From the NCBI RefSeq assembly GCF_039543385.1, contig NZ_BAABJQ010000001.1, positions 496,001 through 560,000 of the forward strand: 64,000 bases of DNA, read 5' to 3'. Positions 43,130 to 51,521 of this stretch are shown one piece after another. A model generated the notes under the pieces. It did no database searches. It was not told where the DNA came from and worked only from the letters and a program-made list of their open reading frames with translations. Every line of letters starts with the position of its first letter. The stretch's first letter is position 1. This DNA is from Rugosimonospora acidiphila (GTDB lineage: Bacteria; Actinomycetota; Actinomycetes; Mycobacteriales; Micromonosporaceae). The translations under genes were made by a program, and so were the position numbers.

Positions 43130-44233
43130 GTGCCGAGAACCCCTTGGGGTCGGCGCCGCACCATCGACAGTCCCCGTCCGGCGGGGCGCCGTTGGGCAGG
43201 ACGGCTGCGCCGCAGCGGGTCGTTCGCCCGCCAGGTGCTCACCGTGCGGGTGCGCCGCCGGAATCGGGGCCTCGGAACCTCCGGTACCGCGCTGGCGGCC
43301 GGGTTGGTGACCCTGCCCGGTGGGCCGGAGGCCGCCGCGCCGTTCACCGGAGACCCGGTCCGGCCGTCCGGAGGCCCGCTCACGCGCATCGTCCCGCCGG
43401 TCATACCGGCGAACCGTCCATCGCCGGAGTCGCTGGCGCCGGCCGCCCCGGACCCGGTGGGCTTCACCAGCGGGCACGTGCTCGGCGAGGATCTCCCGGG
43501 CGCGGACGCGGCGACCCCGCGGTCGAGCGCCCCCATCCCGCTGCTGCCCGGCGCGCCGACGCTGGCCCGGCGGCTCCGGTTCGCGGCGGTCAACGCCTGC
43601 ACCCTGAGCAGTCTCGTGCTGGGCATGTCGGCGATCCTGCTGAGCATGCACTCCGGCGTCCGCTGGGCGGCGCTCTGCCTGGTCGGCTGCGTCGTCTTCG
43701 ACGGGATGGACGGTGCGCTGGCCCGCCGGCTCGGCGTGGCCAGCCCGTTCGGCGCGCAGATGGACTCGCTCGCCGACATGTGCTCGTTCGGTATCGCGGC
43801 CCCGGTGGTGGTGTACTCCTCCGTGCAGCCGACGGCCCACGCCGGGCTGGTGGCCGGCGCCTGCGTGATGGTCGCCGCGTGTTCCGCGATCCGGCTGGCC
43901 CGGTTCAACGTCTCGCCCAAGGATGGGCGGTTCTTCTGCGGGGTACCCACCACGATGGCCGCGGCCGTCCTCGGCCTGGCGATCCTGATCGGGCTGCGCC
44001 CGTCGGGCACGCTGGCGGTGGCCGCGATCGCGGTGCTGGCGCTGGCGATGGTGTCGGGCTTCCCCTACGCGAAGCTGAACCGGATAGTGCGCCTCCCGCT
44101 GTGGCTCTGGCTGGCCCCGGTGGTCGGCGCGTTCCTCGATTACCGGATCACCTTCGCCGCGCTGGTCGCGCTCTACCTGGCCAGCGGGCCGCTGGTCTGG
44201 CTCCGCCAGCGCACCGGCGCCCCCGCACGCTGA
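43130..44233 (+). CDS. pssA: CDP-diacylglycerol--serine O-phosphatidyltransferase
   Basis: Makes phosphatidylserine from CDP-diacylglycerol and serine in the membrane. The protein has 367 residues. An N-terminal 150-residue extension that is basic and Pro-rich precedes the catalytic domain. The CDP-alcohol phosphotransferase motif is complete: DGALARR, eight residues on GAQMDSLAD. About seven membrane helices follow. GGAGG precedes GTG 43130. Its partner psd lies convergent downstream, so the pair supplies phosphatidylethanolamine. Confidence 0.9.
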   Translation: MPRTPWGRRRTIDSPRPAGRRWAGRLRRSGSFARQVLTVRVRRRNRGLGTSGTALAAGLVTLPGGPEAAAPFTGDPVRPSGGPLTRIVPPVIPANRPSPESLAPAAPDPVGFTSGHVLGEDLPGADAATPRSSAPIPLLPGAPTLARRLRFAAVNACTLSSLVLGMSAILLSMHSGVRWAALCLVGCVVFDGMDGALARRLGVASPFGAQMDSLADMCSFGIAAPVVVYSSVQPTAHAGLVAGACVMVAACSAIRLARFNVSPKDGRFFCGVPTTMAAAVLGLAILIGLRPSGTLAVAAIAVLALAMVSGFPYAKLNRIVRLPLWLWLAPVVGAFLDYRITFAALVALYLASGPLVWLRQRTGAPAR

Positions 44234-44312
44234 GCGCGCGCCCCGAAAGCGCCACTCACGCCCGAGTCCTGAACGAGCTGTTCCCACCGGCTCAGGCCCT
44301 CCGGCTTAGACC

Positions 44313-44341
44313 CACCGGCCCGGTCCCGCGCCGGGCCGGTG
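44313..44341 (+). terminator. hairpin after pssA
   Basis: An 11-bp perfect stem (44313-44323 with 44331-44341) with a seven-base loop and no T tail, placed between the convergent pssA and psd genes. Confidence 0.6.
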
Positions 44342-44354
44342 CGGTCCTCAACCT

Positions 44355-44433
44355 CAGCGGGCGATGACGGTGGCGCTCAACCCCAGCGGGCGATGACGGT
44401 GCCGCTCAGCGCCAGCGGGCGATGACGGTGGCG
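44355..44433 (-). repeat. 29-base tandem repeat at the 3' end of psd
   Basis: Three copies of CAGCGGGCGATGACGGTGGCG start at 44355, 44384 and 44413, a period of 29 bases. The third copy encodes the C-terminal VIARWR of Psd; the other two lie beyond its stop codon. The end of the gene has been copied twice. Confidence 0.85.
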
Positions 44434-45644
44434 CCGCCGGCGACCTTGTCGCCCTGCGCCACGGCCGGCTCGACCGCGTCCACCGGCAGATAGACGTCCG
44501 TCCGCGAGCCGAACCGGATCAGGCCCAAGCGCTCGCCGCGGGCCAGCAGCGAGCCGACCGGAGCCCGCTGCACGATGCGCCGCGCGATCAGGCCGGTCCG
44601 CTGGGCCACCACGACCTTGCCGTGCTCGGTCTCCAGCACCGTGTACGCCGCGACGTTGTGCTCGGCCGCCGGCTTCATCGCGGGCGCGAACCCACCGTCC
44701 TCGACGAAGTAGTCGACCACCCGGCCGGCCACCGGCGCGCGGTTCACATGCACGTCGAGCACCGACAGGAACACCGCGACGCGCAGATAGTCGGCCGGCT
44801 GGCCGAACCGCGGATCGGTCACCCGCTCCACCGACAGGACGGTGCCGTCGCTGGCCGCGACCACGGCCGCGCCGTCCGCCGGCGGCTGCCGGTTGGGATC
44901 GCGGAAGAACGCCGCCACCGGAACGGCGGCCAGCGCGGGTACGAGCCAGAGCCGCGAACCGCGCCGGCCGAACCGGAGCGCGGCCGCCAGCCCCAGCGCG
45001 ATGCCGGCCGCGGCCACGCCGTTTGAGTCGATGTTCATGGATCGGGTCAGCGGCACGCTGGATGGCCGGTACGCCGGGGCCAGCCGGGCGGCGATGGCCG
45101 GCGAGGCAGGTGTGAACCGCAGCCGGTGAACCCGTACCGGAGGCAGGTTGCGCACCACCAGATCGCTGCCGACCCCGGTGAAGTCGGCCTGTCGGCCCAG
45201 TTCCTCGGCCGCGTCGTCCAGCCCGGCCAGCGCCGCGACCGACAGTACCCCGCCCTCGGCGAGGTGCTTGCCGACCTCGTCCAGGTACCCGCGGGCCGCC
45301 TCGGCGCCGCCGCTGAGCACCTCGGCCACGACCGCCACGTCCACCGGATCGATCTCGGTCAGCGAGTCGACCACCCGTACCCGCCGATCGGCCGACGTCG
45401 CGGACGCCAGGTGGGCGCGCAGCCCATCCGCGGCGCCGGCCAGCGGGACCAGGATCAGCGTGTCCGTGGGCAGCAGCGCATCCAGCGCGGCGGCCAGCAC
45501 CGCGGAGTCGGCGGTAACCGCGAGCAGGAGGCAACTCTTGGGGCCGGGGTGCCGGGCGATCTCCGCGGTCAGCGCCCTGGCCGCTCTCGGCCCGAGCCGG
45601 ACCTCGCCGAGCAGCGGGATCGGGCGGCGGGGTGGTTGGGACAT
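44406..45644 (-). CDS. psd: phosphatidylserine decarboxylase with N-terminal methyltransferase-like domain
   Basis: A pyruvoyl-dependent decarboxylase forming phosphatidylethanolamine. The C-terminal half (about 215-412) is a short-type Psd: FFRDPNRQPP, VFLSVLDVHVNRAPVAG, ending in RFGSRTDVYLP where the chain self-cleaves at Gly-Ser to form the pyruvoyl group. The N-terminal ~190 residues look like a Rossmann/methyltransferase domain (SCLLLAVTADSAVLAAAL, then GVLSVAAL) but lack a GxGxG motif. A membrane stretch lies between them. I start at ATG 45644. It is convergent with pssA instead of forming an operon with it. Confidence 0.88.
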   Translation of the reverse strand: MSQPPRRPIPLLGEVRLGPRAARALTAEIARHPGPKSCLLLAVTADSAVLAAALDALLPTDTLILVPLAGAADGLRAHLASATSADRRVRVVDSLTEIDPVDVAVVAEVLSGGAEAARGYLDEVGKHLAEGGVLSVAALAGLDDAAEELGRQADFTGVGSDLVVRNLPPVRVHRLRFTPASPAIAARLAPAYRPSSVPLTRSMNIDSNGVAAAGIALGLAAALRFGRRGSRLWLVPALAAVPVAAFFRDPNRQPPADGAAVVAASDGTVLSVERVTDPRFGQPADYLRVAVFLSVLDVHVNRAPVAGRVVDYFVEDGGFAPAMKPAAEHNVAAYTVLETEHGKVVVAQRTGLIARRIVQRAPVGSLLARGERLGLIRFGSRTDVYLPVDAVEPAVAQGDKVAGGATVIARWR

Positions 45645-45651
45645 GGGGCCC

Positions 45652-45657
45652 AGCATA
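45652..45657 (-). promoter_or_regulatory. Probable -10 box of leaderless psd
   Basis: On the minus strand TATGCT is followed by seven bases and the psd ATG at 45644. No Shine-Dalgarno sequence is visible. Confidence 0.45.
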
Positions 45658-45682
45658 GGCGGGCATATCTGATCTCGACGGC

Positions 45683-45910
45683 TCACCCGGTGGGCCAATC
45701 CTCACGATCCTGGTCGCGCGCCGCGGTGTCCCGGCCGCGCAGCGCACCGAGCAGGCTCACCCCTCCCAGCACGATCAGCGCCACCGCGACCGCCCAGGCC
45801 AGCGTGCCCACACCGATGTCGATCGAACGGCCGAGCAGCCACCACAGCGCCACCAGAATGAAGATCACCCCGAACAGCAGGGACAGCACGTCGGTACGGT
45901 GCCGCTTCAT
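45683..45910 (-). CDS. small two-helix membrane protein
   Basis: A 75-residue protein with two membrane helices (about 8-28 and 33-56), a basic start MKRHRTD and a charged tail. It overlaps the preceding PspC/LiaF-like gene by four bases, so the two are made together. It is probably an accessory of the same envelope stress module, by context only. Confidence 0.75.
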   Translation of the reverse strand: MKRHRTDVLSLLFGVIFILVALWWLLGRSIDIGVGTLAWAVAVALIVLGGVSLLGALRGRDTAARDQDREDWPTG

Positions 45911-48168
45911 CGGTGCACCTCCATTTCGCCGGCGTTGAGACGCAGGTTGAGTACGAGCTTGCCGCCGCCGGGCCCGTCGCCGCCGTTGTCGCTAACCGCG
46001 TGCTGCGGGGAGCCGAGCCCGCTCCAGTGTTCGCCGAACACCTGCGCGTCCCCCGCGTGGACGGTGGCGTGCACCTCGGTGTCCACGTCCGGCGGTAGCA
46101 GGATGGTCAGGTTACCGGCGTTCGCCGTGACCTGGACCTGCTTCGTGCTGCCGGTGAAGTCCACATTGGTCAGATCGAGCGTCGCGTCGCCGAGGTTCGA
46201 CCGGTACGTGTCCTGGACCGTTCCCACCGTCATCGGGGTCCAGGTCGTGTCGCTGCCGTCGACGTTGAGGTTCCCGAGGTCCGCGCGTTCGACGGCCGAG
46301 CCGATGGCCAGCACCATCGCTGCGACAATGCCCAGCGGGATGAGCCAGCGTGCCCGGCCGAACCAGGCGCCCACCAGCAGGCCGAGGCCGATCGTGGCCA
46401 CGATCGCCGCCGCGTAGGCGGTGAAGGGGACGTCGAACCGGGTGTCCACGAGGGCCAACAGGCCGAGCACCAGCAGCGTCACCGAGAACGTGACCCGGCC
46501 GAGCCGCGAGGGTGTCCGGCGCCGCGGCGGCCGCGGAGGCGGCGGTGGTACGGGCGGCGGCGACAGGTACGGCGGCGACATGGGCGGCGGCGGAAGCTGC
46601 GTGGACGGGGAGGTCGTCGACAGCCCGGGGTACGCGTATCGGCCCTGAGGCTCGTACGGGCCGTGCGGCGCGAACGGAGGCCGGTATCCGGGTGCCGTAG
46701 GCGCCGGGGCTCCCATCGGCATGGTCTGGGTCACGGACGGGTCGGCGGGAGCATCCGTGGCCGGCACCGGCCCGGCTCCGGGGGTGGTCCACGGTGCCCG
46801 GGCGGTGGGGTCGGTCCACGCCGTCGAGGCGGCCCTCCATGGCGGTACGTCCGAGGGCGCCGACCCGCCCGGGTACCCCGGCGAGGTCCCGTCGGCGGGC
46901 GGCGGGGCGCCGTTCCACCGCTGTCCGCCCCGGTTCAGCAGGATGATCGCGCCGATGATCAGCGCCAGCAACACGACGGCCGAGCGCAGGCCGTGGTAGA
47001 CCACCGAGCCGAGGGCGAACGCGGCGATCACGCCGCAGATGATCACCACTATCGGCGAGGTGCTCGACCGGCCCCGGCCGAGCAGGGCCTCGACCGGTGA
47101 GCCGGTGTCACCCTCGGCCGGGATCAGCAGCCAGCCCAGCAGGTACGCGAGCACGCCGACCCCGCCGGCCAGGGTCAGTACGGCGAACAGCACCCGCCAC
47201 AGCACCGGATCGGTGTTGGTGGCGCGGCCGATGGCGGCGCACACGCCGGCGATCATGCGCCCCTGGGCGGGGCGGACGAGCCCGAACCGGTTGGCCGCCC
47301 AGCCGGCGGTGCCGGGCGGAGGGGGCGGAAAGCCTCCGGGCGGCGGGAACCCGGGCGGCGGAAAGCCTCCGGGCGGCGGGAACCCGGGCGGTGGGAACTC
47401 ACCGGTTGGGTAATCACCGGGCGGCGGGAATCCGCCGGGCGGCGGGAAGTCTCCCGTCGGGGGGACGGCCCCGGCCGGCCCGGCGGCCGGCACGTCGTCC
47501 TCGATCGGCGCATCGTCCTCGATCGGCGCATCGTCCGTGAGCGGCAGGTCGTCCTTGAGCGGCAGGTCGTCCTTGAGTGGCAGGTCGTCCTTGAGCGGCA
47601 CATCGCCGTCGGAGGGCACGTTGTCCTCGACCGGCGCGGGGCCGTCGGAGAGTACGTCCTCCTTCAGCGGCGCGGCGCCGCTGACCGGCGCGTCGTGGTC
47701 GGAGGGCGCGTCGGAGCCCAGGAACGCGGCGGAGTCCACGAGGGGACCGGGGCCCACCGGAACCGTCGGGTCCAGGTCGATGGCCGGCTCCGCGACGGTG
47801 GGCTCCCAAACGGTGGGCTCCCAAATCGTGGGCTCCGAGGCGCTCAACTCCGGCTCGGCGGGCTCCGGCTCGGCGGGCCGCTCGTCCGCGGGCTCCGGCT
47901 CGGCGGGTTGCGGGTCCGCGGGCTCCGCCTCGGCGGGCTGCGGGTCCGCGGGCTCCGGAAGGTCGGTGGTAGGCCCCGGAACGGCGGGGTGCGCGGGCGA
48001 CACGGCGTCGTCCCAGACGGGCGCGGCCTCGTCCCAGACGGGCGCGGCGGCGTCCGAGTCGTCGGCCGTCGGCAGTTCCATGGTCGATTCGTCGCCGGTC
48101 GGCACCTCGGCCGGAGCGGCGGGCGGGTGGTCCCGGGCCGGCTCGTCCGGGGGAGCCTGATTCGTCAT
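45907..48168 (-). CDS. PspC domain protein with LiaF-like C terminus
   Basis: A 753-residue membrane protein. The first 310 residues are low-complexity: an acidic Pro/Glu repeat, a PLKDDL repeat (four copies) and a PPPGGF repeat. A PspC domain follows (VRPAQGRMIAGVCAAIGRATNTDP, then two helices), then another Pro-rich linker, more helices and a C-terminal beta-rich LiaF-like domain (NVDFTGSTKQVQVTANAGNLTILLP). I start at ATG 48168, with GAGG upstream. It is divergent from a PspC-containing sensor kinase and its regulator, which suggests a LiaF-type inhibitor of that pair. Confidence 0.83.
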   Translation of the reverse strand: MTNQAPPDEPARDHPPAAPAEVPTGDESTMELPTADDSDAAAPVWDEAAPVWDDAVSPAHPAVPGPTTDLPEPADPQPAEAEPADPQPAEPEPADERPAEPEPAEPELSASEPTIWEPTVWEPTVAEPAIDLDPTVPVGPGPLVDSAAFLGSDAPSDHDAPVSGAAPLKEDVLSDGPAPVEDNVPSDGDVPLKDDLPLKDDLPLKDDLPLTDDAPIEDDAPIEDDVPAAGPAGAVPPTGDFPPPGGFPPPGDYPTGEFPPPGFPPPGGFPPPGFPPPGGFPPPPPGTAGWAANRFGLVRPAQGRMIAGVCAAIGRATNTDPVLWRVLFAVLTLAGGVGVLAYLLGWLLIPAEGDTGSPVEALLGRGRSSTSPIVVIICGVIAAFALGSVVYHGLRSAVVLLALIIGAIILLNRGGQRWNGAPPPADGTSPGYPGGSAPSDVPPWRAASTAWTDPTARAPWTTPGAGPVPATDAPADPSVTQTMPMGAPAPTAPGYRPPFAPHGPYEPQGRYAYPGLSTTSPSTQLPPPPMSPPYLSPPPVPPPPPRPPRRRTPSRLGRVTFSVTLLVLGLLALVDTRFDVPFTAYAAAIVATIGLGLLVGAWFGRARWLIPLGIVAAMVLAIGSAVERADLGNLNVDGSDTTWTPMTVGTVQDTYRSNLGDATLDLTNVDFTGSTKQVQVTANAGNLTILLPPDVDTEVHATVHAGDAQVFGEHWSGLGSPQHAVSDNGGDGPGGGKLVLNLRLNAGEMEVHR

Positions 48169-48310
48169 GTCTCGATCCTCACCCCGCGCCGGCTGGTACA
48201 CCTCCGGCGTAGACCCTGAGCCGACCCTGAAAACGCGGTAGGGGACCTCCCCGTGGCCAGCGCACCCATCCTCGTGTGACGATCGAAGCAGTCAATCGAG
48301 GGGAACGCAG

Positions 48311-49564
48311 TTGGTCACCGTCCGTCGCCTGTACCGTGACCCCGGTCACCGGGTGGTCGCGGGCGTGGCGTCCGGCATCGCGACCCATCTTGGGCTGCCC
48401 ACCCTCGCCGTGCGCATCGCGTTCATCGCGCTGCTGCCGATCAACGGGCTCGGCGCCCTGCTGTACGCGGCGTTCTGGGCGGTCCTGCCGGCGGCGCCCG
48501 GCCCGCTCGGCGACCGCCCGGCCGGGCGCGACCGGCGGCTGGTGCTGCCGTTCCTGGCCCTGGGTGTGGGCATCGTGCTGGTGTCCCAGCTGTCCGGTTT
48601 CTTCGGCGGGGCCAACGGCCTGCTCGGCTGGCTGATAGCGATGATCGCGGTTGGTGCCGGGCTGATCTGGCACCTGGCCGAGCCAGGTCGGCGCCGGCAG
48701 TGGCGGGAGGCGGTGCCGCAGGCGCCGTGGCTGGGCGTGATGGTCGAGGAGGGGGACCGGCGCAGCTACCTCGTCCGGCTCATCGGCGGCGGCCTGCTCA
48801 TCGTCACCGGGATCTTCGGCACCCTGTACGTGTTCCGGGTCTTCTCCTCGTCCGGGCTCGGGTCGATCCTCGATGGCCTGATCTTCACGGTCATCGCCCT
48901 GGCCGGGGTGGCCCTGGTCGTCGCGCCGCTGCTGTGGCGCACGTTCTCGCAGCTGCGCGCGGAGCGCGAGGGGCGCATCCGCGAGCAGGAGCGCGCCGAG
49001 CTGGCCGCCATGGTGCACGACCAGGTGCTGCACACGCTGGCCCTGATCCAGCGCAACTCCGGCGACGGCAAGACGGTGCTGCGGCTGGCCCGCGGCCAGG
49101 AACGCAGCCTGCGCAATTGGCTCTACAAGCCGGCGGCGGCGCCCTGCGAGGTGATGTCCGCCGCGCTGGAGGAGGCCGTCGCGGAGGTCGAGGACACCTA
49201 CGCGATAGCGGTGGAGTCGGTGGTGGTCGGCGACTACGCCGTGGACGACCGGGTCGGTGCCCTGGTGGCGGCGGCCCGGGAGGCGATGGTCAACGCGGGC
49301 AAGCACGCCAAGGTGCAGACCATTTCGTTGTACGCCGAGGTGGAGCAGGAGTCGATAGCGGTCTTCGTACGGGACCGCGGGGTGGGCTTCGATCCGTCCA
49401 CGGTGGAGGATGACCGGCACGGGGTGCGTGGATCGATCGTCGGCCGGATGGAGCGGCATGGCGGCCGGGCGGAAATCCGCAGCCAGCCGGGCGAGGGTAC
49501 CGAGGTCAGGCTATTCATGCCGATCTCAGATCGGAAGGATAGGGATGGACACAGCAAGGGATGA
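48311..49564 (+). CDS. sensor histidine kinase with N-terminal PspC domain (LiaS-like)
   Basis: A 417-residue membrane kinase. A PspC domain (residues 1-55, RDPGHRVVAGVASGIATHLGL) and about six membrane segments precede a HisKA_3 dimerisation domain with the phospho-acceptor His in MVHDQVLHTL. The ATP-binding part has the N box AAREAMVNAGKHAKV, DRGVGFD and GEGTEVRLFMP. The start appears to be TTG, with GAGGGGA upstream. It overlaps the response regulator gene by 20 bases. Confidence 0.88.
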   Translation: MVTVRRLYRDPGHRVVAGVASGIATHLGLPTLAVRIAFIALLPINGLGALLYAAFWAVLPAAPGPLGDRPAGRDRRLVLPFLALGVGIVLVSQLSGFFGGANGLLGWLIAMIAVGAGLIWHLAEPGRRRQWREAVPQAPWLGVMVEEGDRRSYLVRLIGGGLLIVTGIFGTLYVFRVFSSSGLGSILDGLIFTVIALAGVALVVAPLLWRTFSQLRAEREGRIREQERAELAAMVHDQVLHTLALIQRNSGDGKTVLRLARGQERSLRNWLYKPAAAPCEVMSAALEEAVAEVEDTYAIAVESVVVGDYAVDDRVGALVAAAREAMVNAGKHAKVQTISLYAEVEQESIAVFVRDRGVGFDPSTVEDDRHGVRGSIVGRMERHGGRAEIRSQPGEGTEVRLFMPISDRKDRDGHSKG

Positions 49565-50201
49565 GCGCCTGCGGGTCTTCCTCGTGGACGACCACGCGAT
49601 GTTCCGGGCCGGGGTACGGGCCGAGCTGGGCGCGTACGTCGACGTGATCGGCGAGGCGAGCACGGTGAGCCAGGCGGTCAGCGCGATCGGCGCGTCCAAC
49701 CCGGATGTGGTGCTGCTCGACGTGCACATGCCCGACGGCGGAGGCCGGGCGGTGCTGGACCTGGTTCGGCGCACCCACCCGCAGATCAAATTCCTCGCGC
49801 TGTCGGTCTCCGACGCCGCCGAGGACGTGATCGGGCTGATCCGGGCCGGCGCCCGAGGCTACGTCACCAAGACCATCTCGCCGGAGGATCTGGCCTCGGC
49901 GATCCGGCGGGTCGCCGACGGCGACGCGGTGTTCAGTCCCCGGCTCGCCGGCTTCGTGCTGGACGCGTTCGCCGCGCGGCCGGACGCCCCGGTCGCCGAT
50001 CCCGAGTTGGACCAGCTGACCAACCGGGAGCGGGAGGTCCTGCGGCTGCTGGCACGCGGGTACGCGTACAAGGAGATCGCCAAGGAGCTCTACATCTCCA
50101 TCAAGACGGTGGAGACGCACGTGTCCAATGTGCTGCGCAAGCTGCAGATGTCCAACCGGTATGAGCTGTCCCGGTGGGCGGCCGACCGGCGCCTGGTGTA
50201 G
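49545..50201 (+). CDS. LuxR-family response regulator (LiaR/VraR-like)
   Basis: A 218-residue response regulator. The receiver has the acidic pocket VDDH, the phospho-acceptor Asp in VVLLDVHMPD and the switch Lys in GYVTKTIS. The C-terminal helix-turn-helix reads LTNREREVLRLLARGYAYKEIAKEL then IKTVETHVSNVLRKL. The ATG at 49545 lies inside the kinase gene. With the kinase and the divergent LiaF-like gene it makes a three-part envelope stress system. Confidence 0.92.
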   Translation: MDTARDERLRVFLVDDHAMFRAGVRAELGAYVDVIGEASTVSQAVSAIGASNPDVVLLDVHMPDGGGRAVLDLVRRTHPQIKFLALSVSDAAEDVIGLIRAGARGYVTKTISPEDLASAIRRVADGDAVFSPRLAGFVLDAFAARPDAPVADPELDQLTNREREVLRLLARGYAYKEIAKELYISIKTVETHVSNVLRKLQMSNRYELSRWAADRRLV

Positions 50202-50271
50202 CCACCGCGTCGAAATGTGGCTATCCGCGTCGAGGCTTAGCTACTAGGTCGAGGTATGGCTACTGCGTCGA
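50195..50271. repeat. 19-20 base tandem repeat at convergent gene ends
   Basis: Four degenerate copies ending in GTCGA begin at 50195, 50214, 50234 and 50253. Copy 1 covers the response regulator stop and copy 4 covers the end of the PIG-L gene, so the two gene ends share the unit. Confidence 0.7.
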
Positions 50272-50997
50272 CAGGACCGTGAACGCCTCGGCCAGGCGGC
50301 CGTCGGGCAGGCCGGCCGCCGCCGCGTTGGCGGCCAGCATCGCGCGCACCCGGCTCTCGACGTCCTCGTGCGAGGTCTGGGTGACGTGGGCGAGCAGGGC
50401 GGCGATCTTCTGCGGGTACGTGGCGGTCACGTCCACGAACAGGTCGGGACTCGGTCCGCCCTGGTACCACACCTCGCGCACCACCCAGGGCTGCAGCCCC
50501 TCGTCGTCCAGCAGCTCGGGGAAGGCGAACGGGTTGCGGGAGTCCGGATAGATGGCGCAGGTGGTGGCCTCGCCCACCGCCAGGTGATCCGGATGGCTCG
50601 GCCCCGCGATCCGGTCCCACCGCCGCAGCGGGGAGTTGGTCAGGATCCGGTCGGGCCGGACGGCGCGGATCACTCGGGTGATGTCGCGGCGCAGCGCGAT
50701 CGTGGGCTCCAGCCTGCCGTCCGAGTACCCATCGAGGAACTCCACCTGCTCGACCCCCACGGCCTTGGCAGCGGCCAGTTGCTCCGCCTCCCGCAGCAGC
50801 GGCATCTGGTCGCGCGGGGTCTCGTCGAAGCCGCCGGCGTCGCCCCGGGTGACGAGCAGGTACACGACTTCCAGCCCCTGCTCGACCCAGCGGGCCACCG
50901 TGCCGGCCGCACCGAAGTCGGCGTCGTCGGGGTGGGCGGAGACCACCAGGACCCGCTGGGCGTCGGAGATGGGTTTGACCGATGGCGGGAAGCTCAC
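50260..50997 (-). CDS. PIG-L family deacetylase
   Basis: A 245-residue metal-dependent deacetylase of the LmbE/PIG-L group. The zinc site begins VVSAHPDDADFGAAGT with the conserved AHPDD, and the third ligand is in PSHPDHLAVG. The fold includes LLVTRGDAGG and EFLDGYSDGRL. Members act on N-acetylglucosamine conjugates such as mycothiol intermediates; the exact substrate is unknown. I start at GTG 50997, because codons upstream run into an unrelated frame. Confidence 0.9.
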   Translation of the reverse strand: MSFPPSVKPISDAQRVLVVSAHPDDADFGAAGTVARWVEQGLEVVYLLVTRGDAGGFDETPRDQMPLLREAEQLAAAKAVGVEQVEFLDGYSDGRLEPTIALRRDITRVIRAVRPDRILTNSPLRRWDRIAGPSHPDHLAVGEATTCAIYPDSRNPFAFPELLDDEGLQPWVVREVWYQGGPSPDLFVDVTATYPQKIAALLAHVTQTSHEDVESRVRAMLAANAAAAGLPDGRLAEAFTVLSTQ

Positions 50998-51005
50998 GAA
51001 CCCGA

Positions 51006-51011
51006 ACGTTA
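51006..51011 (-). promoter_or_regulatory. Possible -10 box of leaderless PIG-L gene
   Basis: On the minus strand TAACGT stands eight bases before GTG 50997. It lies in the 23-base gap after the chorismate mutase gene. Confidence 0.35.
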
Positions 51012-51020
51012 CCGTCGGCC

Positions 51021-51326
51021 CTACAGCGGTCCCCGCCCGGCCCGCAAGATCAGCAGGGCGAGCTGCGTCCCGTCGGCGCCGAGGGCGTCCCGGAACCGGT
51101 CGAGGATCTCCCGCTCGCGGGACAGGACCAGTCGGGTGCCGCCGGAGGCGATCCGGGTCCGGCCCACCTCCTGGGAGATCGCCGCCCGCTCCTGCCACAG
51201 GGCGATCAGGGCCGAATCAATCTCGTCGATGCGATGACGCAGGTCCGCGATGTGATTCTCCGGTGCGGCCTCCGGGCCGCCCTCGGTGGATTCAGACATC
51301 GCGCCGTCCAGAGTAGTCGCGCTCAT
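51021..51326 (-). CDS. chorismate mutase (AroQ type)
   Basis: Converts chorismate to prephenate for Phe and Tyr synthesis. It is a 101-residue helical protein. The AroQ pattern is visible: LRHRIDEIDSALIALWQER, then VGRTRIASGG and REREILDRFRDALG, with the Arg and Glu residues of the active site. GAGGAG lies before ATG 51326; an in-frame ATG at 51299 is the alternative. It stands 23 bases ahead of the PIG-L gene in the same direction. Confidence 0.88.
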   Translation of the reverse strand: MSATTLDGAMSESTEGGPEAAPENHIADLRHRIDEIDSALIALWQERAAISQEVGRTRIASGGTRLVLSREREILDRFRDALGADGTQLALLILRAGRGPL

Positions 51327-51373
51327 GGTTGCTCCTCATTCTCCTCTGTGCCGGCCTGCCGCGCCCGGAACGC

Positions 51374-51409
51374 CGAAACGCCCCGGACTCGAGAGCCCGG
51401 GGCGTTTCG
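51374..51409. terminator. 13-bp hairpin upstream of chorismate mutase
   Basis: CGAAACGCCCCGG at 51374-51386 pairs perfectly with 51397-51409 around a ten-base loop. It lies between the membrane-protein gene at 51522 and the chorismate mutase gene, both on the minus strand, so it may end the former's transcript. Confidence 0.5.
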
Positions 51410-51521
51410 CAGGTCATGTGATCAGGCGCGACCTACGGCTGCCGGACTCCCGGTGCCGTAGTAAAAAAATCGCGCGTCTTGATGCACGATCCCGAGTATG
51501 CCATCTCCCGGCCGGGAAGAG

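Noticed and set aside
51421..51500. tRNA or terminator with A-run near 51470
   Set aside because: The short hairpin precedes an A-run on the plus strand and a T-run ahead of it on the minus strand, so it is not a functional terminator in either direction, and no cloverleaf can be drawn.
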